Origin: Heliocidaris erythrogramma
Taxonomy: Eukaryota; Echinodermata; Echinoidea; Camarodonta; Echinometridae
Direction: 5' to 3'
Assembly (NCBI GenBank): GCA_025617745.1
Contig: CM046858.1
Coordinates: forward strand, 51,467,925-51,531,924
DNA length: 64,000 nt
The position numbers were made by a program, and so were the translations under genes. Under the pieces are notes generated by a model, which did no database searches, was not told where the DNA came from, and saw only the letters and a program-made list of their open reading frames with translations. Positions 10,961 to 21,119 of the stretch are shown one piece after another; the stretch's first letter is position 1; each line of letters begins with the position of its first letter.

Positions 10961-12588
10961 CACTGTTGGTCATAAAGGTGGAATATTTTTTTTCACCAAA
11001 TTTTCACAGCGTAATTATTACAACATGATTTGAATATGGCATTTATGGTGCATGATAACCACTTTACTTTATTATTCTGCCTTTTACACACGTTTGACAG
11101 TGATATTTTACAAGTTTATGTCCTAAGCGATGGATGTCATGAGCATAGAACAACAATGACGACAATATACAGTAAATTAAAGGATCATGAGATACAGTAT
11201 TTATTTTCAATCTCTCTCAGTTTTCCAGATGACTTCTTTTTTGTGATTTCATGGACAAATTTGCATCAAACTTGAGTCATTGTTCTTACTCAGTCACTAG
11301 TATCGGGTATGTCCACCCCTGGCACGAACCAGCGCATGCAGACGTCGTGGCATGCTGTCCACTAGCTTGTTGATGACGTCAACAGGCATAGCGTCCCATT
11401 CTTCCCTCAGAGCATCTGCCAACTCCTGCAGATTTTGAGGAATGACCTCTCTGTCGTTGATGGCTCGGCCTAGGGCATCCCATGCATGCTTCATATCCGG
11501 CGAACAAGCTGGCCATGGCAACTGTACGACGCCCTCTGCCTCCAGGAATTCCCTTACTGCAGCGGCCCTGTGCGGTCTAGCGTTGTCATCCTGCAGTCGG
11601 AAATTGTGCCCATACACTCGTCTTGCATATGGAAGACAGTGGAACTCCAAGATATCCCTGTAGGCGGCGGCGTTGACGTTTCCGTCCGGAACCACCAGTG
11701 GCGTTTTCCCTCCATAATGGATGCCGGCCCATATCATCACTGAGCCGCCTCCGCCTTGAGTCGTCTCGTGGATACATTCATCGCGAAGGTTTTCCCCGGC
11801 TAATCGACGAACTCGTTGTCTCCCATCCTTTCGGTCAAGGATGAACCGGCTCTCGTCCGTGAAGACCACATGTTGCCAATGTCCTGGATGAAGCCTTCTG
11901 TGCTCCCTAGCCCAAAGAAGACGAGCTACTCTGTGGCGAACAGACAGGCGTGGACATTTGGTCAACCGTCGTGCTCGGTAACCATGTTGCAGCAATCTGC
12001 GATTAACGGTTGACCGGGAAACGTTGATCCCATGATATCTCCTCCACAAGCGACGAAGACGGCTCGTGGGCAATTTCCGGTTTCTGCGGCTGAAATTCAA
12101 CAGTTGGCGATCATCTCTTCTTGTGGTCAATCTGGGACGTCCTGGAGATTTCCGTGGCCGCACATTCCCCGCCTCACGTTGACGTTTCAGGATCTTGGAG
12201 ACTGCACTCTGTGATATCCCTAGGACTTCTGCGATATCAGTCTGCTTGTAGCCCTCCTGTCGCAGTGCTACCACTCTCTCGCGTGTTGCTGTTGCCGTTG
12301 GACCAGGCATAGTCCAGGGAACGTCTCTACCGATTTTTATTTCAAACGGTACAAGGAACTCGAAAAATGCAACCTTCTTATACACAGTGCTAAATCAGGG
12401 AAAGGGACAGAATATCATATGCATAGGCTTTTATAGTCTACAACAAAAGAATTTATTACGTAATCCAAATTTCTCATGTTGTAATGTCACCTGTGTAATG
12501 GGGAAACATTATGTAATCACTCAATTACCATTTTGTCTACGCGATTTTTATTCAAAAATATTTTATTCCACCTTTATGACCAACAGTG
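10961..12588 (-). mobile_element. Tc1-like DNA transposon (1,628 bp) with TA target site
   Basis: Terminal inverted repeats start CACTGTTGGTCATAAAGGTG at 10961 and end with the complement at 12588 (about 30 bases). TA dinucleotides lie immediately outside both ends (10959-10960 and 12589-12590), the expected Tc1/mariner target duplication. The transposase gene occupies most of the element on the minus strand. The GC content is clearly higher than in the surrounding DNA, as is usual for a recently arrived transposon. The element landed next to a LINE remnant. Confidence 0.93.
11297..12310 (-). CDS. Tc1-family transposase lacking part of the catalytic triad
   Basis: The start at 12310 (MPGPTATATRERVVAL) gives 337 aa, near the usual 340; an upstream ATG at 12385 would add 25 unrelated residues. 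Order: two helix-turn-helix domains of the paired type (QTDIAEVLGISQSAVSKILK in the first, TVNRRLLQHGY in the second), a basic GRPR hook between them, then the DDE domain. The first Asp is in VFTDESRF and the second in LQDDNARPH. The third region reads WPACSPDMKHAWDALGR, where the family has SPDLNPIEHxWDxLGR. The stretch with the catalytic Glu is missing in an in-frame way, so the enzyme should be inactive although the frame is open to the end. It could still bind DNA. Confidence 0.9.
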   Translation of the reverse strand: MPGPTATATRERVVALRQEGYKQTDIAEVLGISQSAVSKILKRQREAGNVRPRKSPGRPRLTTRRDDRQLLNFSRRNRKLPTSRLRRLWRRYHGINVSRSTVNRRLLQHGYRARRLTKCPRLSVRHRVARLLWAREHRRLHPGHWQHVVFTDESRFILDRKDGRQRVRRLAGENLRDECIHETTQGGGGSVMIWAGIHYGGKTPLVVPDGNVNAAAYRDILEFHCLPYARRVYGHNFRLQDDNARPHRAAAVREFLEAEGVVQLPWPACSPDMKHAWDALGRAINDREVIPQNLQELADALREEWDAMPVDVINKLVDSMPRRLHALVRARGGHTRY

Positions 12589-12590
12589 TA

Positions 12591-13078
12591 TATATATACA
12601 TACTTACATATTAGGATTTAACAAGTAAACTGTAGGAAAATGGTATTAACTCTGGTTTAGTATATGAAGATTTTACGACTATTATCGTTTTCTGTCTGTT
12701 TTCTTGCTTCAGGTCATTTATAAATTGAACGAGATGTCGATGATGAAAATGTCGAAAGAAAAATTTTAAATAAGCAATCGAATGCACCACAGACACATCA
12801 TTAGCTCTAACTAGGAATTAACAATCAAATCCATCATTAAGTCAGTTTTAACTGGAACAGATTATATCAAAATAACAAACGTATTAATCCTTATTAACCT
12901 TGCACTACGCCAATAACAGGGTCAGGTAAGTCTTATCTCACACACAGTGCAAGTATCTGAATCACAAAACGTAAAGAGCTTTACAGGGAGAGGGCAAGAC
13001 GCCCTTTCACATCAAGCCTGGCGCTAAATCATCGTAATCGATGGATAGCGCCATAACAACAACAACAAAAGCCAACTC
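12591..13078. other. Spacer, no gene recognised
   Basis: AT-rich sequence between the Tc1 element and the receptor fragment. Nothing recognised. Confidence 0.5.
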
Positions 13079-13436
13079 CTTGCTGGTCACCACTATAACC
13101 AATCTGGCTATATTACGAGTAATTTGTCAACAAAAATGTCGACTTGATGTCATTCCCAGAAGCACAGACGTCTCTTACGATCCAGCACGAGCACGAAGGG
13201 GACGATGCGGTTGGCATTTTCCAGGCGAGGGCATCATGACCATCTTTACATTGACCATGTCCTTCTACGGATGCTGGCTTCCGTGGATAATAACATGGGG
13301 CGATGGGAGTTCATATTTGTTGGCAGGTCTAAATGGCTGATAACAACCAGTGCTTTATATTGTTACAACGAAAGAGGCCAAGAATATCACCTGCTTCTAT
13401 CTGTCCGAACTAAGGTTGGCTACCTTTCGTCGGTGA
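13079..13436 (+). pseudogene. Receptor pseudogene, TM5-TM7 fragment
   Basis: Only the C-terminal third of a receptor is present: LLVTTITNLAILRVICQQKC (TM5 and loop 3), FPGEGIMTIFTLTMSFYGCW (TM6), then LNG, two in-frame stops where paralogues have WL, then QPVLYIVTTKEAK and the tail to a stop at 13436. The upstream half is replaced by unrelated sequence with a CAA repeat. The paralogues are the plus-strand receptors on both sides. The nonsense changes show decay of an old array member. Confidence 0.88.
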
Positions 13437-13581
13437 ATTTAAAATACTTGAAGCATTCAATTCAATTTCATTATTTTCTTGAAAAGGAGGTGGCGCTAAA
13501 GGACAACGTCATGACCATTTTGCAACGAATTGACATGTAGATCGATTTATGAGTTGTTTATCGTTATGCCATATATATTAT

Positions 13582-13965
13582 ATTATGTAGATGTGTGTGG
13601 TCTAGTGGATGTGTCACCTGTCTGTGGATCACATGGGTCGCGGTTCAAGTCCCGCCGCGGCACTAATGTCCTTTGGCAATATATATATATAATCTATATT
13701 TGCCACTCTCCACTTAGGTGTTAAATGGGTACCCGGTAGGATGCGAATGTCATTGTGACTCGAATAGTATATGTGCGCCTGTAAAATGGCAGCCAGACTG
13801 GAATGCTCCCTTGTGGAGAAGGAGAATGTGCACTATAAGTGCAAAATCGTAATAGGATCCAATAACCGGGGTAATAATACGCTGTAAAGTGCTTTGAGCA
13901 GTTACTAACGGGAAAGGCGCCATGTAAATGCGGATTATTATAATAATAATTATTATTATGTTATG
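13582..13965 (+). mobile_element. tRNA-derived SINE
   Basis: A tRNA-like head has box A TGGTCTAGTGGATG and box B GGTTCAAGTCC, followed by CACTAATGTCCTTTGGCAA, a body with GGGTACCCGGTAGGAT, and a 3' end GGCGCCATGTAAATGCGG leading into ATTATT repeats. The copy at 35838 shares the head and the CTAA(T/C)GTCCTTTGGCAA block, and a third relative lies on the minus strand at 20612. The head resembles a tRNA-Glu type, but the cloverleaf is degenerate. Confidence 0.75.
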
Positions 13966-14039
13966 TTTTGCTTTTAAATGTTGCTGTTTGTAATTTTTGT
14001 TTTCTTTATTCATATTGTATCTTTTCACGTTTTGACGAG

Positions 14040-14460
14040 CTGAAATGTTGATCTTGGTGTAAGAAAACGTCTTGTGAAGTCCTTGGTCTGGAGCTTTGTA
14101 TAGGGCAGAGACGTGGACGCTCACCCTGAAAGACACTCAACGGTAAGTGGCCATTGAAATGTGGCGCTGGCGTATTACTAGGTGTGTCGTGGAGATAGAA
14201 CCTCAATCATGTCAACTGAGGAGGTGTTGTGTCGCGTTCAAGAAGAAATGGCTAGGACACATACTGCACGATACGCATGATGGCATGATGATCACAGTTA
14301 TGGAAAGTCGTCTGTATGAAAAGAAGCCGATAGGAAGACCCTGTAAAAAGTTCTTAGATGAATGTGGAACAGTCAACAGTAGGATACGGATATACAAAAC
14401 GCATGTCACAAAATCGTTTGTAGCACTTGGAGAAACATTTGTCTTAATAATTGATTAGGT
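14040..14460 (+). mobile_element. LINE ORF2 C-terminal remnant
   Basis: A plus-strand frame reads KKWLGHILHDTHD then IGRPCKKFLDECG. This matches the WLGH-x-LR and GRPxKRW blocks found downstream of the reverse transcriptase in RTE-type and related LINEs. Just upstream, other frames hold RKRLVKSLVWSFV, a stop, and AIEMWRWR, corresponding to the preceding block of the same elements. It has frame breaks and is inactive. It lies directly behind the SINE at 13582. Confidence 0.6.
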
Positions 14461-15510
14461 CATTAAACCTATAATTTGACAGATCACTATTGGTGTTACT
14501 GTCGATGATCATCAACATTATGTATATATAGTTTGTGAACACTAAATCATGCCTCCTTTTTTGTGGTTGAAATAAAAAATCATATCATTTAGCAGGACAG
14601 CCTACACTTAAAGATGGATACTTTTGAATAATCAAAGTATCTTGCATGGAGTTTCTGTATCTCCTCAAATAAAATATCGTATTATCTTGACGTCTGATGG
14701 CATCTACCATCGATCAAAAAAAGTTATAAAAGCAACGTGAAAGTGAAAGTGGGAATTGTTTATGACGTATCTTCTATTGTTGAATGGACGTCAACGGCTT
14801 TATATTCTTGTATTTACCATTAAGATTTTAATGTACTATTTTTTTAAATTTACGAATTTGTAGGACGGCGGTTTACATTATCGTCAAGTTGGCTTGACGC
14901 CAGTTAATTTGGGATGGTTATCTTTTCCCCGAAAATCGAGATGTGTGTGTGTCATCGTTAATCTTTAATTGTTGATGGTCTACTCCATTAAAATTTTAAT
15001 GCTTAAAAGGTGTTTCGTGCACCTAATTTGAGATGATCAAGATTCGAGCCGGTGCACTAATGGCTACAATTATACCAAAAGCGAGAAGAATTAAAGAGAA
15101 CGGTAATTCAAATAATGCAACACTGCTATCTAACCATTATTTTTATACACTCAATCGTCATGTAAACAAATAACTGTGATTCATTATTATAAGTAATTGC
15201 CACTGGAAAGGGGTTATTAGCATACAAGTAACACCAAGAATGGACAGGGGTTACTGTTCCGATTATCATGTATCATGATTACAAAGACTATTCGTAAGCT
15301 GGCCACGCATCATCATTTGCTGCTCTGGTAGAAATCTCAACTGGTATTATATTGTATATGCCATTGATTTCAAAATTAAATCATTCTCGAAAATATTTTC
15401 TGTTTGGATAATATGCCGACAAGAAACGACTTCTGTTTTTCGTATACCTTCGTCGTACTGTTTCGTATTGTCTATTGCTTTAGTGTACAAGCCGTTGAGA
15501 GCATTCCGTT
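14461..15510. other. Spacer upstream of receptor 15511
   Basis: AT-rich, no gene recognised. It contains GGTTATCTTT(T)CC..CGAAAA and ACTCCATTAAAATTTTAATG, which echo the flanks at about 2898 and 2961, so part of it is probably a diverged copy of the same receptor upstream flank. Confidence 0.45.
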
Positions 15511-16683
15511 TTGGATTTTCATCATTTCGCAGACATTTTTCTTTTGTCCTTGAACGCTACTTCAACATCTTTCAAATCCATATCCACGTGTAACAACTTT
15601 TCAGTCAACTTGTTGGAATCTGATTTTTCAGCCATACATTCATCAAAGATAAATCTGCAAAGAAACCAGTCGAAGGTCAGAATGGCAGAAACTGCACATA
15701 GAATCACGGACAGAAGTGATATATTGTCATTCTCTTCGTTTCTTGACGAATATTCATTAGGTTATGCGACATATGGAGAATTCAACTCAACATACACTAC
15801 AACTCTCCCGGTTGCTATACTTTCTTTAACTAACATCGGATTGTCTATCTTCGCAAATGCATTACTCCTTATCATTTTACGACAGCAGCACTCAATAGAC
15901 GACAATACAAGACTTATGTATCGGGTGTCTACTGTTCTTCAGATGATTTTAAGTGTTGCTTGGAGCGGTTACGATTTTGGTAAATACATCCTGGATGATG
16001 TGGATTCGTGTAAAATACATTCCTATATTTTTCCTTACATAACACATACCTCATTATTTGCACAACTATTCTGCTACAGTTTTGTCAGCATTTGTAAGCT
16101 TTTGTTTATAACCCGTCCGCTGCGATATCATGTCTTGCTAACCCTTGCAAAAATCAAAATAACACTTTTCGTCATTATCACAATAGCTTTTTTGATTTGT
16201 ATTCCGTTATTACCGTGGCCGAATCTTGGGTATCATTTCTACGCCTCAGACTGCTATGTATCAAAAATGTCTAACAATACCACGTGGCCTGTAGAGGTCA
16301 TTATCAACACTCCGGTTGTTTTCGCCTTAATAGTGACCCATTCTACTAACATCGCTATCGTGCGAGTAATTCGCAAACAGCGGCGTCGCCTTGATGTAAT
16401 GGAGGTGAATGACAGCGACGGTGATCGTCATCGAGCACGAGATCGACGATGGCGTTTGCCTAGTAAAGGTATCTTAACCGTCCTCACATTGTCGATCTCG
16501 TTTCACGTATGCTGGTTCCCATGGCTGGTAGCGTACAGCGAGTTGGGACTAGCTTTCGCGGTGGTGTCAGGAGGAGCAAGTGGGTGGCTTCAACCTTTAC
16601 TTTACATTGGAACAACAAGAGAAGCAAAGGAGATTATCCGCAGCCATCTGTCCAAACTGAAGATGGCTGTCATGCGTCGTTGA
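15511..16683 (+). CDS. Rhodopsin-class GPCR, subfamily A, possible long N-terminus (390 aa)
   Basis: The receptor body starts near residue 95 and has all seven helices: LPVAILSLTNIGLSIFANA (TM1), [32 protein letters not shown] (end of TM3), FHVCWFPW (TM6) and SGWLQPLLY (TM7). The open frame extends far upstream of the homologous region. A second ATG at 15682 would give 333 aa; neither start matches the 300-residue paralogues, whose first Met would fall near residue 88, where no ATG exists. The extra N-terminus contains several sequons (N15, N52, N92) but no clear signal peptide. The DRY and NPxxY replacements are as in its neighbours. The frame is intact and probably functional. Confidence 0.85.
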   Translation: MDFHHFADIFLLSLNATSTSFKSISTCNNFSVNLLESDFSAIHSSKINLQRNQSKVRMAETAHRITDRSDILSFSSFLDEYSLGYATYGEFNSTYTTTLPVAILSLTNIGLSIFANALLLIILRQQHSIDDNTRLMYRVSTVLQMILSVAWSGYDFGKYILDDVDSCKIHSYIFPYITHTSLFAQLFCYSFVSICKLLFITRPLRYHVLLTLAKIKITLFVIITIAFLICIPLLPWPNLGYHFYASDCYVSKMSNNTTWPVEVIINTPVVFALIVTHSTNIAIVRVIRKQRRRLDVMEVNDSDGDRHRARDRRWRLPSKGILTVLTLSISFHVCWFPWLVAYSELGLAFAVVSGGASGWLQPLLYIGTTREAKEIIRSHLSKLKMAVMRR

Positions 16684-16689
16684 TACACC

Positions 16690-17157
16690 TCAGTTTGATT
16701 AACCATTATCGGCAACACTGATGGATGAATTATAAATGTGTAAATAAACCAACTCAATAAGCACGCACGAATTGTGTGCACGTTTTAGGGGGCTTGCAGA
16801 CATAGTATTTAACAGATGAATGATACCGTTCGCTAACAATACAACGGATTCTTATATCAATGTATCGTAAAAGATGGGATGCTCAAAGTCGTATAACCGA
16901 ATAGAAACATTAGGACGACATTGCCAAAAACACAACGATTTGGAGAAATGTTTTAAAATCAGATTTCAGTGTATTGTTTGGCACAAATAGTCATCCTGTT
17001 TTGAGAATACATATCCTGTAAACATGGTGAAAACGAAGTCATAAATATGTTTCTATGACGGGAAATTAAACGGTACAGATTATGACATTGAATGCACCAA
17101 ACCTTTAAAACATCGACTAAATTTCTTGATGAATCTTTATCACTCGCCATTTGGAAG
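16690..17157 (+). repeat. Duplicated 5' flank of receptor 17158
   Basis: Resembles 21120-21529. Shared landmarks are TGAATTATAAATGTGTAAATAAA, CAAAGTC(G/A)T near 16887 and 21299, TTTGGCACAAATAGT(C/T)ATCCTG, and AATGCACCAAACCT then AAAACATCGACTAAATT just before the start. It is part of a duplication unit that continues through the gene and its 3' flank. Confidence 0.75.
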
Positions 17158-18051
17158 ATGAACGTGACGTCCTTTGAATCTACTCCGGTGGCTATCCTTT
17201 CTCTATTCAGCATAGGATTTTCTGTCCTAGCGAACACGCTTGTCCTTGTCATTTTACAACAACAGCAATCGATTGACGACAACACACGACTTATGTACCG
17301 AGTTTCTTCTGTTCTTCATATGCTTTTGAGTATTACATGGTGTGGCTGGGATTACGGAGCATATACTTCAGACACTGAGGAAGCTTGTGAAAGATTTACC
17401 AATATGTTTGCATACGTGACGTTTGCCGCTTTATCTGCACAACTTTTCTGTTACTGTTTGATCTGTATTTCCAAGATGTTATTTCTCATTCGTCCGCTAC
17501 GTTACCACCTTCTCCTAACGCCAGTGAAAGTTAGATTTGCGCTCTTTGTCATCATTACAATTGCTCTTCTAATATATATTCCATTATTACCTTGGCCACA
17601 CGTTTTGTTGGATTACCACACCATATTTTGCATCGAGGATGATTCACCGTTGTACAGTGTCGCATGGCCCGACATCGTAATAGCGCTTTATTTCATTGGG
17701 CCTATGGTAATCGCCGTCCTAGTCACCACCACTGTCAACATCGCTATCTTGCAAATAATATGTCGACAAAATCGTCGACTTGATGTGGCTGCAAGGATCA
17801 ATGATATACCTAGGGTTCGACCATGGCGCTTGCCTGGAAAGGGTATCATGACTTTGCTAACCTTGACTGTCTCGTTTTATATCTGCTGGCTGCCGTGGAT
17901 AGTTATGAAGGACCAACTTGATGGAATTACTGATCTGTTAGCTGGTTTTAGTGGCTGGATTCAACCTTTGCTTTACATTGCTACAACTCCGGAAGCGAAG
18001 AAGATTGTTCTCTGTTATCTCTCCAAACTCAAAATAGCTATCACGTGTTAG
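17158..18051 (+). CDS. Rhodopsin-class GPCR, subfamily A (297 aa, single exon)
   Basis: The start MNVTSFESTP matches the paralogue start MMNVTYTYEI at 21530, so this ATG is preferred over the one at 17092. The protein has a sequon at N2, TM1 with LSLFSIGFSVLANTLVLVIL, loop 1 IDDNTRLMYRVSSVLH, and the end of TM3 as ICISKMLFLIRPLRYH, where DRY reads SKM. Loop 3 is shortened compared with 3676 (it lacks the acidic, histidine-rich stretch). TM6 is FYICWLPW and TM7 is SGWIQPLLYIATTPEAKK. With 21530 it forms a recent pair of close paralogues. Confidence 0.92.
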   Translation: MNVTSFESTPVAILSLFSIGFSVLANTLVLVILQQQQSIDDNTRLMYRVSSVLHMLLSITWCGWDYGAYTSDTEEACERFTNMFAYVTFAALSAQLFCYCLICISKMLFLIRPLRYHLLLTPVKVRFALFVIITIALLIYIPLLPWPHVLLDYHTIFCIEDDSPLYSVAWPDIVIALYFIGPMVIAVLVTTTVNIAILQIICRQNRRLDVAARINDIPRVRPWRLPGKGIMTLLTLTVSFYICWLPWIVMKDQLDGITDLLAGFSGWIQPLLYIATTPEAKKIVLCYLSKLKIAITC

Positions 18052-18620
18052 TGAATTCCCTATAAAAGGAACTTCATATTTGATTGGTCACATGTTTTAC
18101 ACTGTGGTAGCATCTTTGGCCTTGCGTAGTCACTTGGATGCGCGTACTAGTATCCTTACACTGTGTACAAAATGTTACGTTTATATATTATATTTATTAT
18201 ATATATATATATATATACATGTATATATATAATATATAAGTATAGGTTAGAGCGGTTCAACTTTTATTCAGTTGAAAACTGTTTCACCCGAAGGCTCATC
18301 AGCAACTGAATCAAACTTTTTTACAAGGTAAAATGAGTTTAAATACAGCATAAAGACACTTTACACGTGTGCAGTCGAGTATGAGGAGGAGGGGACGATT
18401 ATAACTGGCAACAGAATTGTTTTATATATATATATACTATAATGCTCAAATGATTGAAAACATACAAATTATGTTTGGTTAATTAAAAGGGTACACAGTC
18501 TAGTTGAGCGATGGTACACAGGACCGATGGTAAAGCGGGCACCCCGGTGTCACGAAACTGTGGTCTCGTCGACCTTTGGTCTCTTGAATATTCCAGTTAA
18601 TTTTCAGAAGATCCATGACA
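18052..18620 (+). repeat. Duplicated 3' flank of receptor 17158, with TA microsatellite
   Basis: Shares ATTGGTCACATG, AGTATCCT and ATGTTACGTTTA-like blocks and the CTGTGGTCTCGT.GACCTTTGGTCTCTTGAA stretch with 22450-22760 behind receptor 21530. A (TA)n tract at about 18185-18240 and an insertion carrying a ribozyme-like motif (18267-18310) interrupt it. Confidence 0.65.
18267..18310 (-). ncRNA. Hammerhead-ribozyme-like motif, probably Penelope-derived
   Basis: On the minus strand the order is TTCAGTTG, CTGATGAG, CC, TTCG, GG, TGAAAC, AGTTTT, CAACTGAA. CTGATGAG and GAAA are the two conserved hammerhead core strands, CC/GG with a TTCG tetraloop makes helix II, and the outer octamers are perfectly complementary and could form helix I. 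Helix III is hardly formed, which fits what I recall of Penelope-associated hammerheads but also weakens the call. The closing pair of helix II would be G-U. Cleavage activity is therefore doubtful. A Penelope remnant exists elsewhere in the window at 4975. Confidence 0.4.
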
Positions 18621-19439
18621 CCTATACCTTTAGAATCTCGTAGGCCTAAAAAGAATAATTAAAAACACAACCTAAAAAAAACGTGTATTCACAAACTAAG
18701 ACGAAATGGTAATGTTGCAACTCTTATGAGTACTATAAATATCATATAAGGGGTTAGGCATTATCCCGCCCTTGCTAATAATTATTTTTAAAAATTAATT
18801 TGCTTATTTAATGATTTTATATACTTTGCACCTCTTCTGACTAACCATGATGACCTCTTAGAGGAAAAGGGTTGCATTTCTAAATAACACGATGAAAACT
18901 AAATAATCGTAAAAGGTACAATGAGGAGCTGTATATTTTGTCCGCTTCTTTGTTCGCCATATTCACAGTGAAATAATATGGGTCTACCTTTTCCAAAAAT
19001 TGACAAACCTGCATTTGTGTGCCCCCTCTTTTACTCAATCCTGGATCCGCCCCTGAATTAAATAACCCCTTTTTACCGCCGCGCGAAGCAAGGGCAGTAC
19101 TAATTTCAGTCGATTCTGTCCCGATGTTTGCTTGTTTGCTTGTTTGTTTGTTTGTTTGTTAGTGCTCTAACGTTTGAATGGTTCCATTTCAGTTCACCAA
19201 ACTTTCAGCGAATCTTCATCTAAGTAATATGCGGTTTCCTATTGAATTCCACGGTCACAGGTGCATCTGATTTTTTTAAAATATATTTTTTTTATTTTAT
19301 AGCGCCCTTTACAGACCTTTATATACACGTACCGTCATTTGCCTGATTTTTTCCAGGGGGTGCTGTAGCACCCCCGGCTCCCAGGCATATGGCTGTACGT
19401 AATCTGCATAACAATCACCGAGCGAGAGCTATACAAGGT
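18621..19439. other. Spacer, no gene recognised
   Basis: Contains a (TTTG)n tract near 19130-19160 and a stretch around 19340-19385 with GGGGGTGCTGTAGCACCCCC, a strong hairpin. No coding signal. Confidence 0.5.
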
Positions 19440-19745
19440 TGCCATATACAAGGTTAGCATAATTTTGACCCTCTTGGAATGTAGCATTATTCCTGGCATA
19501 ATTTGGCCAAATCGAGCACATTTTCACTAGGATCTAGCATAATTCTGAATTTCGGACTTTAAATAGAGAATTTGCTTTTAAGAACAGATATCTAAGGCTG
19601 ATCTAAGAAACTAAGGCTTGTCAGAGAATTTGGGACTGAAAATCGTTCCCAGGCGCCTGAGTTACGCTTCAAATTGATCTAGCATAAATTTTCTCAATTT
19701 AGCATAATTTGGGACGAGACTTGGCATAATTCCGATTTTTAGCTG
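19440..19745. repeat. Interspersed (T)AGCATAATT motifs
   Basis: The words AGCATAATT, GGCATAATT and AGCATAAAT recur seven times in 300 bases (about 19456, 19483 as AGCATTATT, 19496, 19539, 19680, 19700, 19723), mostly preceded by TT, CT or TCT. The intervening sequence is unique. It is followed at 19741 by GCTGTGGCAACACTGG, and CAAGGTTGCCATATACAAGG lies ahead. It may be a short dispersed element with internal repeats. Confidence 0.5.
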
Positions 19746-19924
19746 TGGCAACACTGGAGCTATATGGCAATAATGTGTATCAAGGAAACGTGATAGACAG
19801 TGACCGTGAGTGAGACGATAAAAAGGAAGCAAGAACCAAAATCAGATATTTCATTTTCTTGGACGCAATGGGTGCAAGAACAGCATGATATGATAAGGTA
19901 TAATGTCAACACATAATTGAAACT

Positions 19925-20612
19925 TATATAGCGCAAAATGCTAAAGCCTCTAAGCGCTTTATAAGACACCTAAAAAATTACACAGGTAAAAGTAAAACCT
20001 GCGCATTTGTGCCCCCAGCAAAGATTTAAGGGAGTCGCCGTAGACTCTCATAAGTGTGTAGTCCCACACGTTTTTTTCACAGCCAATGATAGTAACGGTG
20101 CCCTGAGTGGGCCTAACTTACAGCCGAGTAAATCTATACCTAGACAGGAATAACTGCCTGTTCTGGGGATTTATTTAACAATTTCTATTTTTCGATTCTA
20201 TCCCCAGTACAGACAGTACTAGTAGTTCGTTACCGCAGGCCTCAGTAGAGGCTCATGCAAGTGCTAACCACTCAGAGCACTCGGAGCTTTCATTTCAAAG
20301 ATGATTTTTAGGTCTAGTTCATACAAAATGTGAATTTGTACGGAATGCATTTAATAAGTTTACTTTTGAGACGCTGAAAAGGTTTTCATTTAATGAAAAT
20401 CATAAAAATGAATACATTACCGAGGTATGACGCTCACGAATTAGTTAACACCCGACCAAGGTTCCCATCACTCATGGGTAAAAATAAGCAAGCGGATAAA
20501 ATGCCTTGCCCAAGGACATAAACACCAGACATAGTAGGGTTCGAACCCGCGACCCTCAGATCCAAAGACGAGAACCCCAATGCACTGCACCACAGCGCAT
20601 CCGCAATTAATT
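19925..20612 (-). mobile_element. SINE-like element, minus strand, tRNA head at 20612
   Basis: Read on the minus strand, the element begins with a tRNA-like head (box A TGGTGCAGTGCATTGGGG, box B GGTTCGAACCC) and continues TTTATGTCCTTGGGCAAGG, the block also seen behind the SINE heads at 13582 and 35838. The minus-strand sequence ends near 19925 with AAGCGCTTAGAGGC then GCGCTATATAAG, the 3' end style of the CR1/L2-like LINEs here (27780, 39010). The length is unusually great for a SINE, so two elements may be adjacent. Confidence 0.55.
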
Positions 20613-20689
20613 CTTATTGAATGGTAATGAGGTCGGACACTACATCGCGCAGGCGCGGCGGTTCACTGTTGCTAAACAGTATCAATCTA

Positions 20690-21080
20690 GTTACATGTTG
20701 AATAGGTAAATAAAAGCGATGTGAACATGAAACTTCCATTCATCATTTTAATGATTTGAGCTCGACGTCTCATAAAACCATTTAAATCCATATTAAATTT
20801 TTGACACGTTTCAGGCATACTGTCAAAAAGGCTGTTGATTTTTGGAAAATGTATTGCGTGCGTCTACGGACAGTCATCGTCATGTTTGCGAGCACTGAGA
20901 ACAATCAGAGCAAACAACTGGTTCTTTTTTGAGCACTCGGTGAGTTTCAAAGATTGTATATAGGCGGAAGAGTTGTTGATCGAAAGCGACACCACAAGAT
21001 GTTTCCCTGCAACAGCAAAGACGTCAAGAGATTTTCGTTTCTTCAATGTCCTTCCTCTGATTTGTTCCATATTGATATTA
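20690..21080 (+). repeat. Shared receptor-upstream module, copy 1
   Basis: First of four copies. Landmarks: AAAAGCGATGTGAACATGAAA, GCTCGACGTCTCATAAAACC, TTTCAGGCAT, GCGTGCGT.CTACGGACAG, TCGAAAGCGACACCA.AAGATGTTTCCCTGCAACAGCAAAG, and CCTCCTCTGAT.TGTTCCAT. The other copies are at about 25340-25870, 30540-31110 and 38060-39500. Each precedes a receptor start by a few hundred bases. A minus-strand open frame here (20864-21070) is not conserved in the other copies. Confidence 0.75.
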
Positions 21081-21119
21081 CTGAACTCCGGGAGAATTGT
21101 TGTGTTTGGGAAACTAGCA

